A DNA stretch of 64,000 nucleotides from Macquaria australasica (Eukaryota; Chordata; Actinopteri; Centrarchiformes; Percichthyidae), in contig SEMN01000092.1 of assembly GCA_005408345.1 (NCBI GenBank), positions 868,001 through 932,000 of the forward strand. The letters run 5' to 3'. Below the pieces are notes generated by a model. It worked only from the letters and a program-made list of their open reading frames with translations. It was not told the origin of the DNA and did no database searches. Both the position numbers and the translations under genes were made by a program. Below are positions 27,808 through 38,600 of the stretch, piece by piece. How positions within the stretch are numbered: the first letter of the stretch is position 1; every line of letters begins with the position of its first letter.

Positions 27808-27989
27808 TTTCCCTTTTGCGCCCCTCCTCTCCCCTCTCTACCTGCCACTTCCCGTTCCCTCCTCTTTTCCTCCTTTTGTATTTTCACCCCTCACTGTTCA
27901 ACTGTGATTATGATCAACCACACCACACTTTATCTTTTGTCCTCTTTCTTTCTTTCTACTCCTGTCCTTCGCTCTCTTGCTTATGGCAG
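27808..27989 (+). promoter_or_regulatory. extended polypyrimidine tract and 3' splice site
   Basis: About 180 nt dominated by C and T run up to the acceptor at 27989, with ACTAAT (27802-27807) at its upstream edge. A tract this long could bind PTB-type repressors and use a distant branch point. That is an inference from composition. Confidence 0.4.
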
Positions 27990-28289
27990 CCACCCTTGCA
28001 TTCTCTCTTGCAGCGGCGGCAGCAGCCGCTCAGGGCCCCCGCCTCATAGCGGCCTCCACGGGTCAGGTGTTGCCTCCCCAGGCACTCCGGCCCCCAACAC
28101 CAGCTGGGGCCCCCATCATGAACCTCATCCGGCCCACTCAGATGGCTGCCATGCTGCCCAATGGCACCCCCACCCTGGTGCCTCCCACACCGGATGGCGG
28201 GCTTATCTACACCACCCCTTACGAGTACCCTTACGCCCTGGCACCCACCTCCCTGCTGGAGTACCCCATCGAGCACAGTGGGGTTCTAG
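27990..28289 (+). CDS. qki2: quaking exon: Ala/Pro-rich C-terminal region
   Basis: The 300-nt exon runs from phase 1 to phase 1. The first two bases complete Pro, then TLAFSL is followed by a run of seven Ala, QGPRLIAAS, a proline-rich stretch (RPPTPAGAPIMNLIRPTQ), MLPNGTPTLVPPTP, LIYTTPYEYPYALAPTS and LLEYPIEHSGVL. The YEYPY, EYPI and SGVLG landmarks are typical of vertebrate quaking tails. The QGPRLIAAS and LIRPTQ segments differ from mammalian QKI (APRIITGP, LIRQIQ), which is the main reason to assign the fish paralogue qki2; the name is not certain. GC is clearly above the introns. The normal donor is GTAAGA at 28290. A second in-frame donor at 28428 would add 46 codons. Confidence 0.93.
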
Positions 28290-28450
28290 GTAAGAGAGCC
28301 TGGGGAAGCATGGGTGCAGCAGGTACAGCGGCCAACTTTAGCCAGCCTGGACATGAGGGCAGCTTGTTTTACCCCGGAGGGGTGCTGGACGCGGCTTCCA
28401 TGAGCCACAGTCAGGACTTGTTGAAAGGTAAATATGTCGTGTCCACCTGA
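28290..28450 (+). CDS. qki2: possible alternative in-frame extension of the third quaking exon
   Basis: Directly after the usual donor the frame stays open for 53 codons to TGA at 28448-28450. It reads KRAWGSMGAAGTAANFSQ, later LFYPGGVLDAAS and KGKYVVST. A second donor, g|GTAAAT, lies at 28428, so bases 28290-28427 (138 nt, 46 codons) can be added with phase 1 kept and the exon still joins 30404 in frame. The stretch is GC-rich and exon-like compared with the rest of the intron. Two products are therefore possible: a quaking with a 46-residue insert before the nuclear tail, or one with a new tail ending KYVVST. I know of no named quaking isoform with this sequence. It could also be a chance open frame. 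Confidence 0.45.
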
Positions 28451-30403
28451 AGATCAAAAACTCACAGAGTGGATGTGCTGGTGAAGGCTCATATGGACAC
28501 TGTATTAAAATGGCAAAGGGGGACAGAACTTACCTTGTGAGGGCTAGGCTCTTGAAAAGTTCTCTTTATAATTTAGACTAAGGTTACTTCACTGTTTTAG
28601 TTACGCTCTCGCCAAACAGTTATGCTCTCAGGTTTGCCTCTTTTCTGCAAGGTTTATATAGGAGGAGTTGCCTCAGTGTGAAATGAGGCACGCTGACAGA
28701 AACACTGCTCTCTAACCCTTTCATGCACTGGCCTGGAGGCATATTCAGTCTGGCGGCAGATCCCCTCGGATTTCTGCAGCTTTTGAAATAATTTCTCTGT
28801 GCTGTTCTCTGCAGGCAGGCCTTGATGCCTGTAGATATTCCCTCTCTCACTCCCACTGGGGATGTTCATTAAATTCCTCCAGTCTTCCCTTTTTTCTTCT
28901 CCTTCCCCTCTCTCCATTGTCTTAGCTTCACCCCTCTTGAACTTGAGCTCAGTGCTAATACCTGACGTTCCCCTTAGTTTCTGTGTCAGGAGTACAGTTC
29001 AATATGAGGGCCTATATATTATATTCATTCTCGGTGGTGTTTTAAGCTCAACACATCTGCTACCAAAGAGACAACTGATCATCTATTGATGAAATGGAGT
29101 CTGATATGAACACCATATGTCGTATTGAGGCCGTAGTTAACAAAAGCAAAGCTGTTTGCCATGTTAAGACAAAAGAGGCCTTTGTCAGTTGCTTTAATTT
29201 GACACGGTACTCCTCTAATGTTGTCCTTGACATCATCTGGCAGCAGCAGTCACAAGTGTGATTTTAGCTGACCTGTGTATTTTAGGCGCCTCTGGGAGTC
29301 ATGTGTAGAACAGACAGGGGCAGCTGACTGGCTTTTCTCTCTTTTAACTTGCAGGGTTACACCAGCTTAGTGCATTTTATTTACTCACACTATCGATTGG
29401 TGCCTTCAGCAACACAGGGCCCTGTGGAACACACTCTTCACTCTCACACTCACACACACTCATGCACTTGGCTCAGCTGCCTGCGCTACTGTATCTAGCT
29501 ACTGTTGGCTTCTCTTAGAATAAAGAAATGTCAGGCCATCTGCTCCTTCAGAGTAGTGTAGGTGGCTGCGTAGTCAAAAGCCAAAACTCGCTCTTAATTC
29601 GACAATGCCAGAACAAAATTCTTGTTGAATTTTGTAACTTATTTCACATGTCCCCTCTTCCTCTGGGAGGGCTTGATTTATTTTTCTTAATTCCTGCACG
29701 CATTTCATTTTTGTAATACTTGCACATGCATCGACACACGAGCAGTTTGTTTGTGTGATGTATGCGAGGCAGTGTCAAGCACTGCAGTAGGAAGAAATCA
29801 GTTGTGACAAATATAGGAGGAAAATGACAGCCTCTGCCGCCAGTGAACAGATTGACCTGGAGAGATATGGTGAAAGAGGGAAAGAGAAAATGAAAGAGAG
29901 AGGGAGAGGCAGGTGGTGTCTGGCACTATTCAATTACCATCAGAGCTGTATTGGATTTCCCCACCTTTCAAAATAAACAGACAAATTTCTCTCAATCCCC
30001 CTATGGATCCCAGAGGAAGAATCACATTATTTTTCCAGACAGCCCAGGAGCCTGTACCCTTTACCTGCCCCCCTTTTCAAAGAGTCCTCCATATAACTCT
30101 GAGCACTGTGGAATTTTATTACTTAAGTTATGCGTTTTTAAATACCAAGTTAAAAACTCCAAAAAGATGTATTATTTTTTTCTACTGCATTTTTCTACAC
30201 GTAAAAAAAAAAAGAAACAGATATGCGTGGTGTGTGTGTATGTACTATAATCTGTATTATGTTGCTATTCTGTGTATTGTTGTATTATCCAAGCATTCTA
30301 GTGATAATGGTTAAAAATGTGAATGTTATTACTGTAAAAGATGACTGTTTTTCCCCTGCTCAAAGTGAATGGTTTCTAACCTTGTGGACCTGTTACAATC
30401 TAG
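28290..30403 (+). other. qki2: quaking intron (2.1 kb)
   Basis: The intron starts GTAAGA and ends acaatctag. A good branch-point candidate, gtttctaacc, ends about 22 nt before the exon. The tail exons of the QKI-6 type (GMAFPTKG) and QKI-7 type (EWIEMPVMPDISAH) were looked for by eye here and in the following 4 kb and not found. The first 160 nt may be exonic in an alternative form. Confidence 0.8.
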
Positions 30404-30478
30404 GTGCAATGGCTACTAAAGTGAGACGGCATGACACGCGGGTCCATCCTTACCAAAGGATTGTGACCGCTGACAGAG
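30404..30478 (+). CDS. qki2: quaking exon: QKI-5 nuclear-localisation tail
   Basis: This 75-nt exon is phase 1 at both ends and completes Gly, then reads AMATKVRRHDT, RVHPYQR and IVTADR. RVHPYQR is the known nuclear-localisation motif of QKI-5 and is fully kept, so this isoform should be mainly nuclear and act in splicing and circRNA formation. The acceptor is acaatctag with a branch-like tttctaacc upstream; the donor is the weaker GTCAGT at 30479. If the donor is skipped the frame continues with GQFSLLATLCY and stops at about 30511, and an AATAAA at 31225 in the next intron could serve such a transcript. Mammals have V for the first M and M for T in this segment. Confidence 0.95.
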
Positions 30479-31330
30479 GTCAGTTTAGTCTCTTAGCTAC
30501 ACTCTGCTATTGACTGATGAATTTCAATGATTATTATGCCTTGATGCCTTAGTTGGGAATTTGTATATTGTCTATATTGTATTTTTTGTTTTCCTCCCCC
30601 ACCACCACCTTTCCTACCCCATACATCCACACACCAGCTAAATGGTTGCTTGTGGTATGCACATTTTGTTTACATTTAGTACTCAACATATACAGTATGT
30701 AGACTGTGTATATGTCAAAGCTCAGGCAAAAAGTGATCTCAACAGCTTTTGGTTCATGCAGCTGTGAAGCCAGGACAGGTAGTACTTTGCAGGCAGTGTT
30801 GAAGGTGTATAATGACATTCCTCTGATGTGAGATTAGAGACTAAAATGGGGCAGGCTTGTTCCCATACATGATTTATCTCCTCGGCTCATAAGGAGCAAA
30901 GAATAAGGAGAAGCATTTCTATACTGTATCTGAGGGACCGAGTAGGCAGAAGACAAGTAGCCATGCTGCTACCAGGCACCATTTCACCTTGAAATTTAAA
31001 TTCATTTTGCATTTTATTTTTCTATGGAAGATAGACACGCACAGACATAAGCTGAGGTAGCTTGCATTCTCTCCAGTGTATTGCAAATAGATTGAAATAA
31101 AGCTAAAATACATTTTTAATATTTCAGTTGTACATGAGGTACTGTCATTTTATATTTGAGCATTTTATATCAAATGTATTTATGGTTCTTGTGTATATTT
31201 ATATTATATAAAAATATACTGCTAAATAAAGAGAAAGAATCGGAAAACATCGATTCATCTATTCATTGCACATTTACCACTAGTCACAGTTATCCCTCAC
31301 ATAACATTAGTTATTGTAAGTCTCCTTACA

Positions 31331-31351
31331 ACTAATCACACTGTTTGTAAC
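31331..31351 (+). promoter_or_regulatory. bipartite quaking response element in last intron
   Basis: ACTAAT and TAAC are separated by 11 nt, matching the ACUAAY-N(1-20)-UAAY rule for quaking. The role in self-regulated splicing is inferred. Confidence 0.45.
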
Positions 31352-31658
31352 TTGCACTCCAACTTGACAGACACTAAAACACTAGATTTTTGTTTTTCTT
31401 ATTTTGTTTGTCTGTTCAGCCTCTCTTTGCTTCTGTTTTTGTGGTTTGGGGGCAATGTGCGCTTAAATTAAACCACCGAGCTACCTGATTCAGGGTGGGG
31501 GCTTAGTAGTTGGGATCATGATGTGACAACGTCATGATTATAATGAGATTAGCTGGGTTCATCTCACATTGGCAAGGGATTTAGGAGCAGGGGGCAACAT
31601 AAGAGATTGCATTCATTTTATTGTTAAAATGATGTCATTCCAGTCTCTTCTTGCTGAC

Positions 31659-31664
31659 ACTAAT
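31659..31664 (+). promoter_or_regulatory. ACUAAU motif, possible branch point and quaking site
   Basis: ACTAAT lies 54-59 nt before the last acceptor. It fits the vertebrate branch-point pattern and the quaking core together. The tctaac at 31705-31710 is too near the acceptor to be a usual branch point, so this upstream site is the more plausible one. Confidence 0.4.
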
Positions 31665-31717
31665 ATCCTTTCTATCTTTTTTTTCTGTTTGTTTTGTTTT
31701 TGTTTCTAACCACCTAG

Positions 31718-31734
31718 CCGCCACCGGCAACTAA
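31718..31734 (+). CDS. qki2: quaking last coding exon segment (QKI-5 C-terminus)
   Basis: The first two bases complete Ala; the exon then encodes A-T-G-N and stop TAA at 31732-31734. The sequence DRAATGN-stop is the exact C-terminus of the QKI-5 isoform. The acceptor is accacctag with a T-rich tract (31670-31705). The stop codon sits inside ACTAAC (31730-31735), a full quaking-recognition core, so the nascent message carries its own protein's binding site at the end of the coding region. The rest of the exon is 3'UTR. Confidence 0.95.
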
Positions 31735-31735
31735 C
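31730..31735 (+). promoter_or_regulatory. ACUAAC quaking core containing the stop codon
   Basis: The last codon AAC, stop TAA and the next C form ACTAAC. A UAAC half-site at 31707-31710 lies 19 nt upstream across the splice site, so in pre-mRNA the pair satisfies the bipartite rule, while in spliced mRNA the half-site is gone. Confidence 0.5.
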
Positions 31736-34700
31736 ACATGACCTTCTGACCTCTGAACTCTTCACCCAATGACGAGCCGCCCCAAGCCTGCCTGCTGATC
31801 AGTTAACTGGTAATTGCCTTTTGCTAGCCTCTCGGACGCAAGTGAGAGAGAGAGAGGCGCCTGCCCGTACAGTTACCCTAACACGTTCTGACAAAAAAAA
31901 ATAGAAACCAACGCAGAATCTTCACAGAAACACAACAAAACCCAACAAAGTTGTGTAATATTCATTTTTTTCCCTCTGTTCATTGAGTTCAATTCCCATT
32001 CTTTCTCTTTCTTTTTCTTCATGAATCATATACTGGGTGGATGTGTTTGTGGTATTACTCATAAATCTGCACTGAATTATATAGCAATAAAGACCCCCAC
32101 CCCAACCTGCCCCCACCCCACTCCCCCCTTTAATTGCTCTAATTTGGTGACCTCACTTGTATGAATCAAAGTTCAATATCTATTTGACGCAAACCATTTG
32201 GTTTCAGAGTAATGACATAATCCCCCTCAAATGTGCCCCTACCTGCTCCCACCCTGTTCCAACACCCACCTACTGGGAGAGAAAAAGAAATGGAAGGAAA
32301 GAGAACATACACTCACATTAACTTGTTTAATTTCTGTCATTTTTCACATGTAGTGCAGTTGTTGAGCTCTAAGATGTAATTTTGAGCTGACACATTCTGG
32401 GTGTGCACCTCCAAACAGCTTTCTGTCTGTTTTTAAAAAAGCATGGCTGAAATGATTGCAAAAGGAGCTTTTTATGATTTATGTGTTTGTTTCTTCTGTC
32501 TGTTTTATTTTTTATTTTTGGCTTTACTTTAGAGTCATTTTCTCCACTTGATTTTGGTTTCTCTGTTGTTCATATTTGACTAATTAGCTGTGCTTAAATT
32601 GACTAGCCAAAATAAGGCAGGTGGTTATCTCTGGAAAACAAAACGCAATCTGATGTTTGAAGCAGGCTGCAGAAAGTAAGAAATGATGAAGGGCAAGATG
32701 GGGAGGTCACTATTTGGGTTGATGGGTCTGTGTGTTTGTGTGTGTTTTTAATTAATACTACAATGAAAGTAGGGTGTGCTGAGGCTTCGGGGACATTGGA
32801 GCAGTGCTTATTAGCTACTGACCATTGCTACGCCCCCATCCACACTACATCCATCATACAGTGCCTGATGTATTTCGAAAAATATCTCAATAAGTTAGCC
32901 GAGCTGTGATTGAAAAGACAAAAAAAAAGTATTAAGTGTGCATATTTAGCCAAAGGGTTTTCCAATGACTTATACAGTATATCTGCAATTATGCATCTGT
33001 CTCACAGGGGGCTCTTTGTGATTTTAGAGTTTGGAAAGGTGTGAATTTGTGGTGCCTGCCTTCAGCTGGAACAGACAGCCTGTCAGTTAGATGATTTTTG
33101 ACCCACTAATGCTCTATTTTTTTCTGAGGAGGCGAGCGATATTAACACTAAATCGACATGCTACTCAATTACAGTACATTGCTAGAGGGAAGGGCACTTT
33201 GAAGTTCTATACATAAATGTCATGATACTTGGCTTCAATATTCAGTTGTTTCATCAGCCACATTGCCAAAAGAGTGTTTATTTGTTCATTTTTCATTTTT
33301 GCATCTCAACATTTGGCCAATTTTTTTTTGTGTATTTTTTATTTTTTAACCCCAGTTAAAATAAGTTGGGACGTCAGGTGGGCATAATCTGAGCCTTCCT
33401 GCAATTAGAACAAATCGTTTTTAGTTCGAGTTATTTTAGTGATGAAACATTTATTTTGAACACATGACAAACCATCCAAAAGCACATCCACAATGTGTCA
33501 CACCTCCCTGTGATCGTAGTCTAGCCCCCCGAGCCCACATCTTTTGTTCAACTCTCTCAAGAAAAAATAGGATGTGAAAGCCATGCCTGCCTGTTCGAAT
33601 TGCTTTATACATACGTCTTATATATATATATAAATATATATATAAACATATAAAAATGTAGATATCTGTCATTGCATATACAAATACAGAAGAGAACAAA
33701 AAATAGATAATTTTACAGGGTGCTGGAGAAGAGAAAAAAATTGAAAAATCTATTTTTGGCAATTTTAGCTTTTGATACTTTACTTGCAGTTACAAAATCA
33801 GAAAAAAATAAAATAAAATAAAAGGTTTAAAACAGTATAGGGGGGAGAACCAGAAAAAAACTGAGTGGGTGAGGAAAAAGTGCTGTTACCTTGGATATGA
33901 TTGGAAAGGAAGACGAAGACCAAAACAGTCGTAACCCTTGAAACGTTAGCGAGGATCAGAGCGAGACCAGACGCCTAGAGAGTTTTAAAAAGATCAAATC
34001 AAAGTGCCTTATCAACAGTGGTTTCTGTTTTCTGAGTATTCCAGTTGTGTTCAATAATATCCAGCACCCACCGAGATGGCGCAGAGAGGAATGGCTAGTG
34101 TTACACGCTCTGAATAGTCGAGCAGGGTAGCTCCCACCATATCGTGGTGTTACCGCAGTTATTCTATGCAAAAAGAATAGCAGTCGTTTTGACCAGCTAA
34201 AATATGTGCCATGGTTTTGTCTTCCTGAAATTATTTTGTTTTTCTCTTTTTCCTTGACTTGATGGCCCTTTACTCTGCTGTATGTGCAGGTTTTGTTCTC
34301 TTTTTATTTAGATTTTAATGATCATATGAAATATTGTCTTGATTTTTGGTGACTGTGACTTACTTCCTAGAACAAATTGAACTGCCAATAGCAATGCAGT
34401 AGTCTGCCAAAAACGTGTTCTGATCATGAGCTGAGAAAAATACATACCATTCAAGGGAACGGATACGAAAGGGGAGGTCGTCCCCGTTGGCATTAAGCCC
34501 ATTTGTTTCAACAGCTGCAAACTGAAAGCAACCCCAGTCCATGTCTCTCGATGTCAATTTGACAGCAAACTATCAATACAATCACGAGATTTATAATGGA
34601 CAAATGAAGTGCTGGATAATGAAACAAGCAACTCCATTTCACAGCCAAATAGTTTTCAGTTATTGAAACAACTGACAGTTTATTGCTCGAAGGTGAAATA

Positions 34701-35396
34701 AACTCACAATATTAAATTGAGGAATTCTTAGAACCCAATATTACCCTTGGCAGTTTGTTTTTCTATTCATAGCTCTTTCATCATGCTGTTACACCGAAAG
34801 GTCAGTGAGTTTTTCTTTTTCAGTGTTATTATTTTAAATTGAAATGCAATATTAAAGTGGAGCAAGAGATGGCTGTTCAGCATTTGACAGTATTAAGAAA
34901 ATTCCCTCTGCAATGTTACAACTTGCTGTGTCATTGTGAAAGGCTGGATAAGTCCATCAGGTGAAAGGTTAACTCTATACCTACCGTATTCTCTCTGGCC
35001 TGCCTACTACATGTATGATAATGTAATTAACAGCCATTGTTACAGGTTTATAATGTATTTTTCTAATCTCATTTTATATGTATATTAATCATGTTTCTGA
35101 GTGCTTTTTATGAAACCCACTGCAACCCCCCCCCCCCCTCTAAACAACCCTCTCTTCCTCCCCCCTTCTCTTTTACATCTTGAAAACTGTCTCTTGTGGG
35201 GAGTGTTGCCTTTTCCCTGTTATATTTTGTTTTGTATTCTTGCCAATTCCCAGCTTGTTTAACTCATTAGCTACTTTATTAGTTTTCTTGTCATAAGTAT
35301 TTTTACATGCTTGCATTTAGTTTTCATGGTGTATGCTGTTATTTTTCTTATTAACCTCTTGGCATTTATTTTAATAAAACATTCTTAGTAAGAATT
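31735..35396 (+). other. qki2: quaking 3'UTR
   Basis: This is AT-rich, repeat-poor sequence after the stop codon, with T-rich runs and an AT-rich stretch at 33619-33655. It contains ACTAAT at 32579 and 33105. The best end is AATAAA at 35373-35378, followed by a GU-rich region at about 35411-35430, giving a UTR of about 3.7 kb. An earlier AATAAA at 32086 has a C-rich downstream region and is less likely, though it could give a short form. Later AATAAA motifs (38112, 41520) could give longer forms. The boundary is inferred. Confidence 0.6.
35373..35378 (+). terminator. qki2: predicted quaking poly(A) signal
   Basis: A canonical AATAAA is followed by a GU/U-rich stretch (gatattttgtcttgtgttttt) 35-55 nt on. 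Cleavage would fall near 35390-35400, next to ACTAAC at 35399-35404. Confidence 0.55.
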
Positions 35397-35588
35397 TTAC
35401 TAACTTGCTGATATTTTGTCTTGTGTTTTTAACCAGTTTCATGAATGTATTACCTTGGTCTGGTTCACGGACTAACACAATTAAAACTGGTGTCTGGCCA
35501 CCACTCACACTGACTGACACGCACACTACATAAACACACAAACACTAGTCAACTGTGCACATACGTATGCTCTACATACAATTACTGA

Positions 35589-35622
35589 ACACACACACAC
35601 ACACACAAGCACACACACACAA
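35589..35622. repeat. (CA)n microsatellite, interrupted
   Basis: Two CA runs are split by one AG-containing step (cacaagcaca). Confidence 0.85.
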
Positions 35623-38600
35623 CCTAACTGGAAACTGCACGAGTTGATAAGCGTCCCTCACTCCCGCTCACACTCTCACCTCTGTGCTGGACAAATCTGC
35701 TGACACTCTTCATACTTGCCCTCCCCGCTCAATTCCAACACCGCTGCTGTGTCTCGTCGTCTCTGTTGTTGGAGACAACTCTCTTGTTAGCTGTCCTGTC
35801 CTTCTATGTCACTGACCCCGTGAGACCGGGGGGGGGGGTATAAACTGCACGTTACTTGAGGTCACTGGTTAACTTCTGGGTGAGCTGTTCCCTCTTGGAA
35901 CAAAGCACACTCTTGATTTTAAAAAGGTGACTTGTCTGCACACAATGGTTAAAACCTAATCCCTAAAGATAAAACACTCATTTTCCACAGACATCCTCTT
36001 CCTCGAACCATTAGTTAGTGCAGGATAATCTGTGCAAAAACACTGCATATTAGTCATCTCAAAGGGATTAATTTTTACTGTGAACTATGTAGAGCAGGAC
36101 ATCTCGTCAGCACGCATTATAGATGGAGTTATTTACAACAGACACTCGTGATAGCCTAAAGCTGTCCCCCTCTCTCTCCATTGCTTCCATGGCTTGTCAT
36201 GCCTGGATAGCAGCATTACAGTTATCACCAGCTGTTGTCTGTTTGGTGAACACTTCTCCCCATTCGGCTTATTGATATAACTGCTAATACTGGGCCATTT
36301 GGGAGCATCCATAATGCTTAGACACACACCAGTACGCCATGCCAATATGAAGTACTTTGGGATCAAAACAACCTTACTATTCTTTCTAGTGTAAAATGCT
36401 GATATGGCTTTCAGCTAGCTAATATTTATTGTTTTTTGGGGGGAAGTTTTGTTAGGTTTTTTTGTTTGTTTGTTTTTTGTCTGAAACACTGCCAGTGTGT
36501 GTTGTTCATTCTACTATTGTGTCAGTGTGCTCGTCCCTGGGTTCATTCAGCTCTCTTCTCTCTATTCAGCTTTCTTCCTCCTCCACTAATTCAAGGTATT
36601 GACACTGACACACAAGCAAAAGATTAACTTCATTAATCCCGATTATTACTTTAACCCACTGAGTGATGCCTCCACATTTTTTTCCTTGTCTTTTTTTCTC
36701 CTTTTTTAAATCTGCACAACAAAAACAACTTGGCCTTAAACTGTTGCGATTCTCTTCATGTCTCAGCAAGCAATGAACAAGGATTAAAGGTGTCTAACAT
36801 CAAATTTAACATTTCTCTCCTCTCTGGAATTAACATTTTGTGTCTTTGATCTGAAAACGGGTGTTTTTTCGCCTATAACACCTGCCTGTACACCAGCAAG
36901 TAGAGACAGAGATTGGATTACTGGCAGCCAGACCAAATAGTTTTACCTCCTTTTATACATTTGGTGTTGGGAGCCATACGTTTATTTTATTTATTAATGT
37001 AGGATCAGCCTTTTAATGTTTTTGATTGGCTCCTTTGTGCCGTAATGAGCAACTTGAGCTTAAATCCGTCCACTGGCAGTTGATATATTTCTGCTGTCAC
37101 AAGCCTTTTCCTTTCATATGTCAGAGAGGTTTTCAGTGGCCCGCCTCAGCCACCGAGTTCATGAAAAAGACCTTAAGTGGCAAGTTATTTTCCAGAGCAC
37201 AATGTATTACAAACACTGCCTAAAATATTGAATCTGTGAGTTAAAAAGTGCCTTTTTTCCTCGAGATTGGGAAATTATGTATTTTTGTACTTTATCATTC
37301 AAGTGCCAATTTTCTGTCTCCCTTTATCTCGCCAAAAGCTTTTTTTGTTGAGCACAAAAAAACTAAATGCCCACGCCTTTTTTTTGTACATACTCAGAAA
37401 CTGGGGATGTTTGACCAAAGATTGGGAATTTGGTCGCAGGCGTTTCCCACCATTAAACTTTGGATTAATGGCTCCTGTTTTGAATTTGATCAGCTGAGAA
37501 CTTTTTTTTTTCTGACTGGACCACAGTATGCAGTAAACGTCTGTTTGCATACTGCTGCCATCTCTGGCCGAGTTCTCAGTGCCTTTCCAAATCTGTCGCA
37601 GGGCATTCAGTATATTTATCTACTAACCACCTTTTCACCTGTCAATCTTTTATTTTTCTTCTGTTTAACAAACATTCCTCCAATGAGTTAAACGGCAGGT
37701 TAACCAATCAGTATTGGTCTCAGCGATGAAGCACTCAGGTGGTTAAAGGGCAAATGCTACCAAAATACAGAATAACAATTAAAGCCCCACTGGAATTTTT
37801 CTTTTACTTTTTTTTTTTTTGACTGTGATAAATATGCATAAAAAGTACAATACATTTTTTCCTAAAATTATACTAGTATGGTATATACTGTAAGTTCCTC
37901 ATCCATATAGTGGTGCACTAAAATCTGAGATTTTTTCTTTTTTTGTGGAGTTGTAAGTTTTTATGTGAAGTAGCTTTTATTTTGTTTTGTGTTACCTTGT
38001 CTTTACAGAGGGTTAGACTCAGAATTCTGAATAGGGTGTAAAACATGTAATGCCAGTTTTTGTTGCTCACGCCAAAAAGAAAAAAAAAGGAAAACATAAT
38101 GTCATGTGTGCAATAAAGAACCATATTTACAAGCTTCCCTCTGACTGCTCTACCTGGACTGGTCCTTTGCTTCTGCGCTCTGCTTCTTTATCGGTGACAT
38201 TTCTTTGGATTTGCTGTGGCTTTTTGGGCCTTTTAAAAGGTAGGTGCGCCGCATTTGCAGGAAACAAAATGTGAAAGATCAACGCTGGCAAAATAACTCG
38301 CCTAAGCCCTGAAAGTGAGATCAAGCCCTCTCTTAGATTTTAGTGTGATGTTGTTGAAATGTTGACCTTCTGCGTGGGTCACAGCAAAAGCTTTCTCTCT
38401 GGAGATGGTATTTAGCGGTCAAATCCATTTCTGACTGAAGTCATTTTTAACTGACTTCTAACGTCTGGGCTGAGGAGCAACTGGCACATTAATCCTCAGT
38501 ATTTCACTCCGATCTAGTGCAGTCAATCGTTTTGCACCTCCATCGACCATGCATGACAGATGACATGAAGCAGTGTGGCATCAGGTTAAAAGTTCATAGT

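Larger units (their letters stand above)
26528..27989 (+). other. qki2: quaking intron (1.46 kb)
   Basis: The intron starts GTAAGT and ends ttatggcag. It contains ACUAAU at 26586, 26653 and 27802. Its last 180 nt (about 27808-27985) are an unusually long CT-rich tract. No other gene or RNA was recognised. Confidence 0.85.
30479..31717 (+). other. qki2: last quaking intron (1.24 kb)
   Basis: The intron starts GTCAGT and ends accacctag. It holds ACTAAT at 31331-31336 followed by TAAC at 31348-31351 (11-nt spacer), ACTAAT at 31659-31664, and gtttctaacc ending only 7 nt before the acceptor. A canonical AATAAA is at 31225-31230. No other exon was recognised. Confidence 0.85.

Noticed and set aside
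27763..28293. 176-codon open frame overlapping the Ala/Pro-rich quaking exon
   Set aside because: It is in another phase from the conserved quaking frame and covers the polypyrimidine tract. It is a shadow of the real exon.
32086..32091. AATAAA 350 nt after the quaking stop as the main poly(A) signal
   Set aside because: The following sequence is C-rich rather than GU-rich, and UTR-like sequence continues for kilobases. It could only be a minor site.
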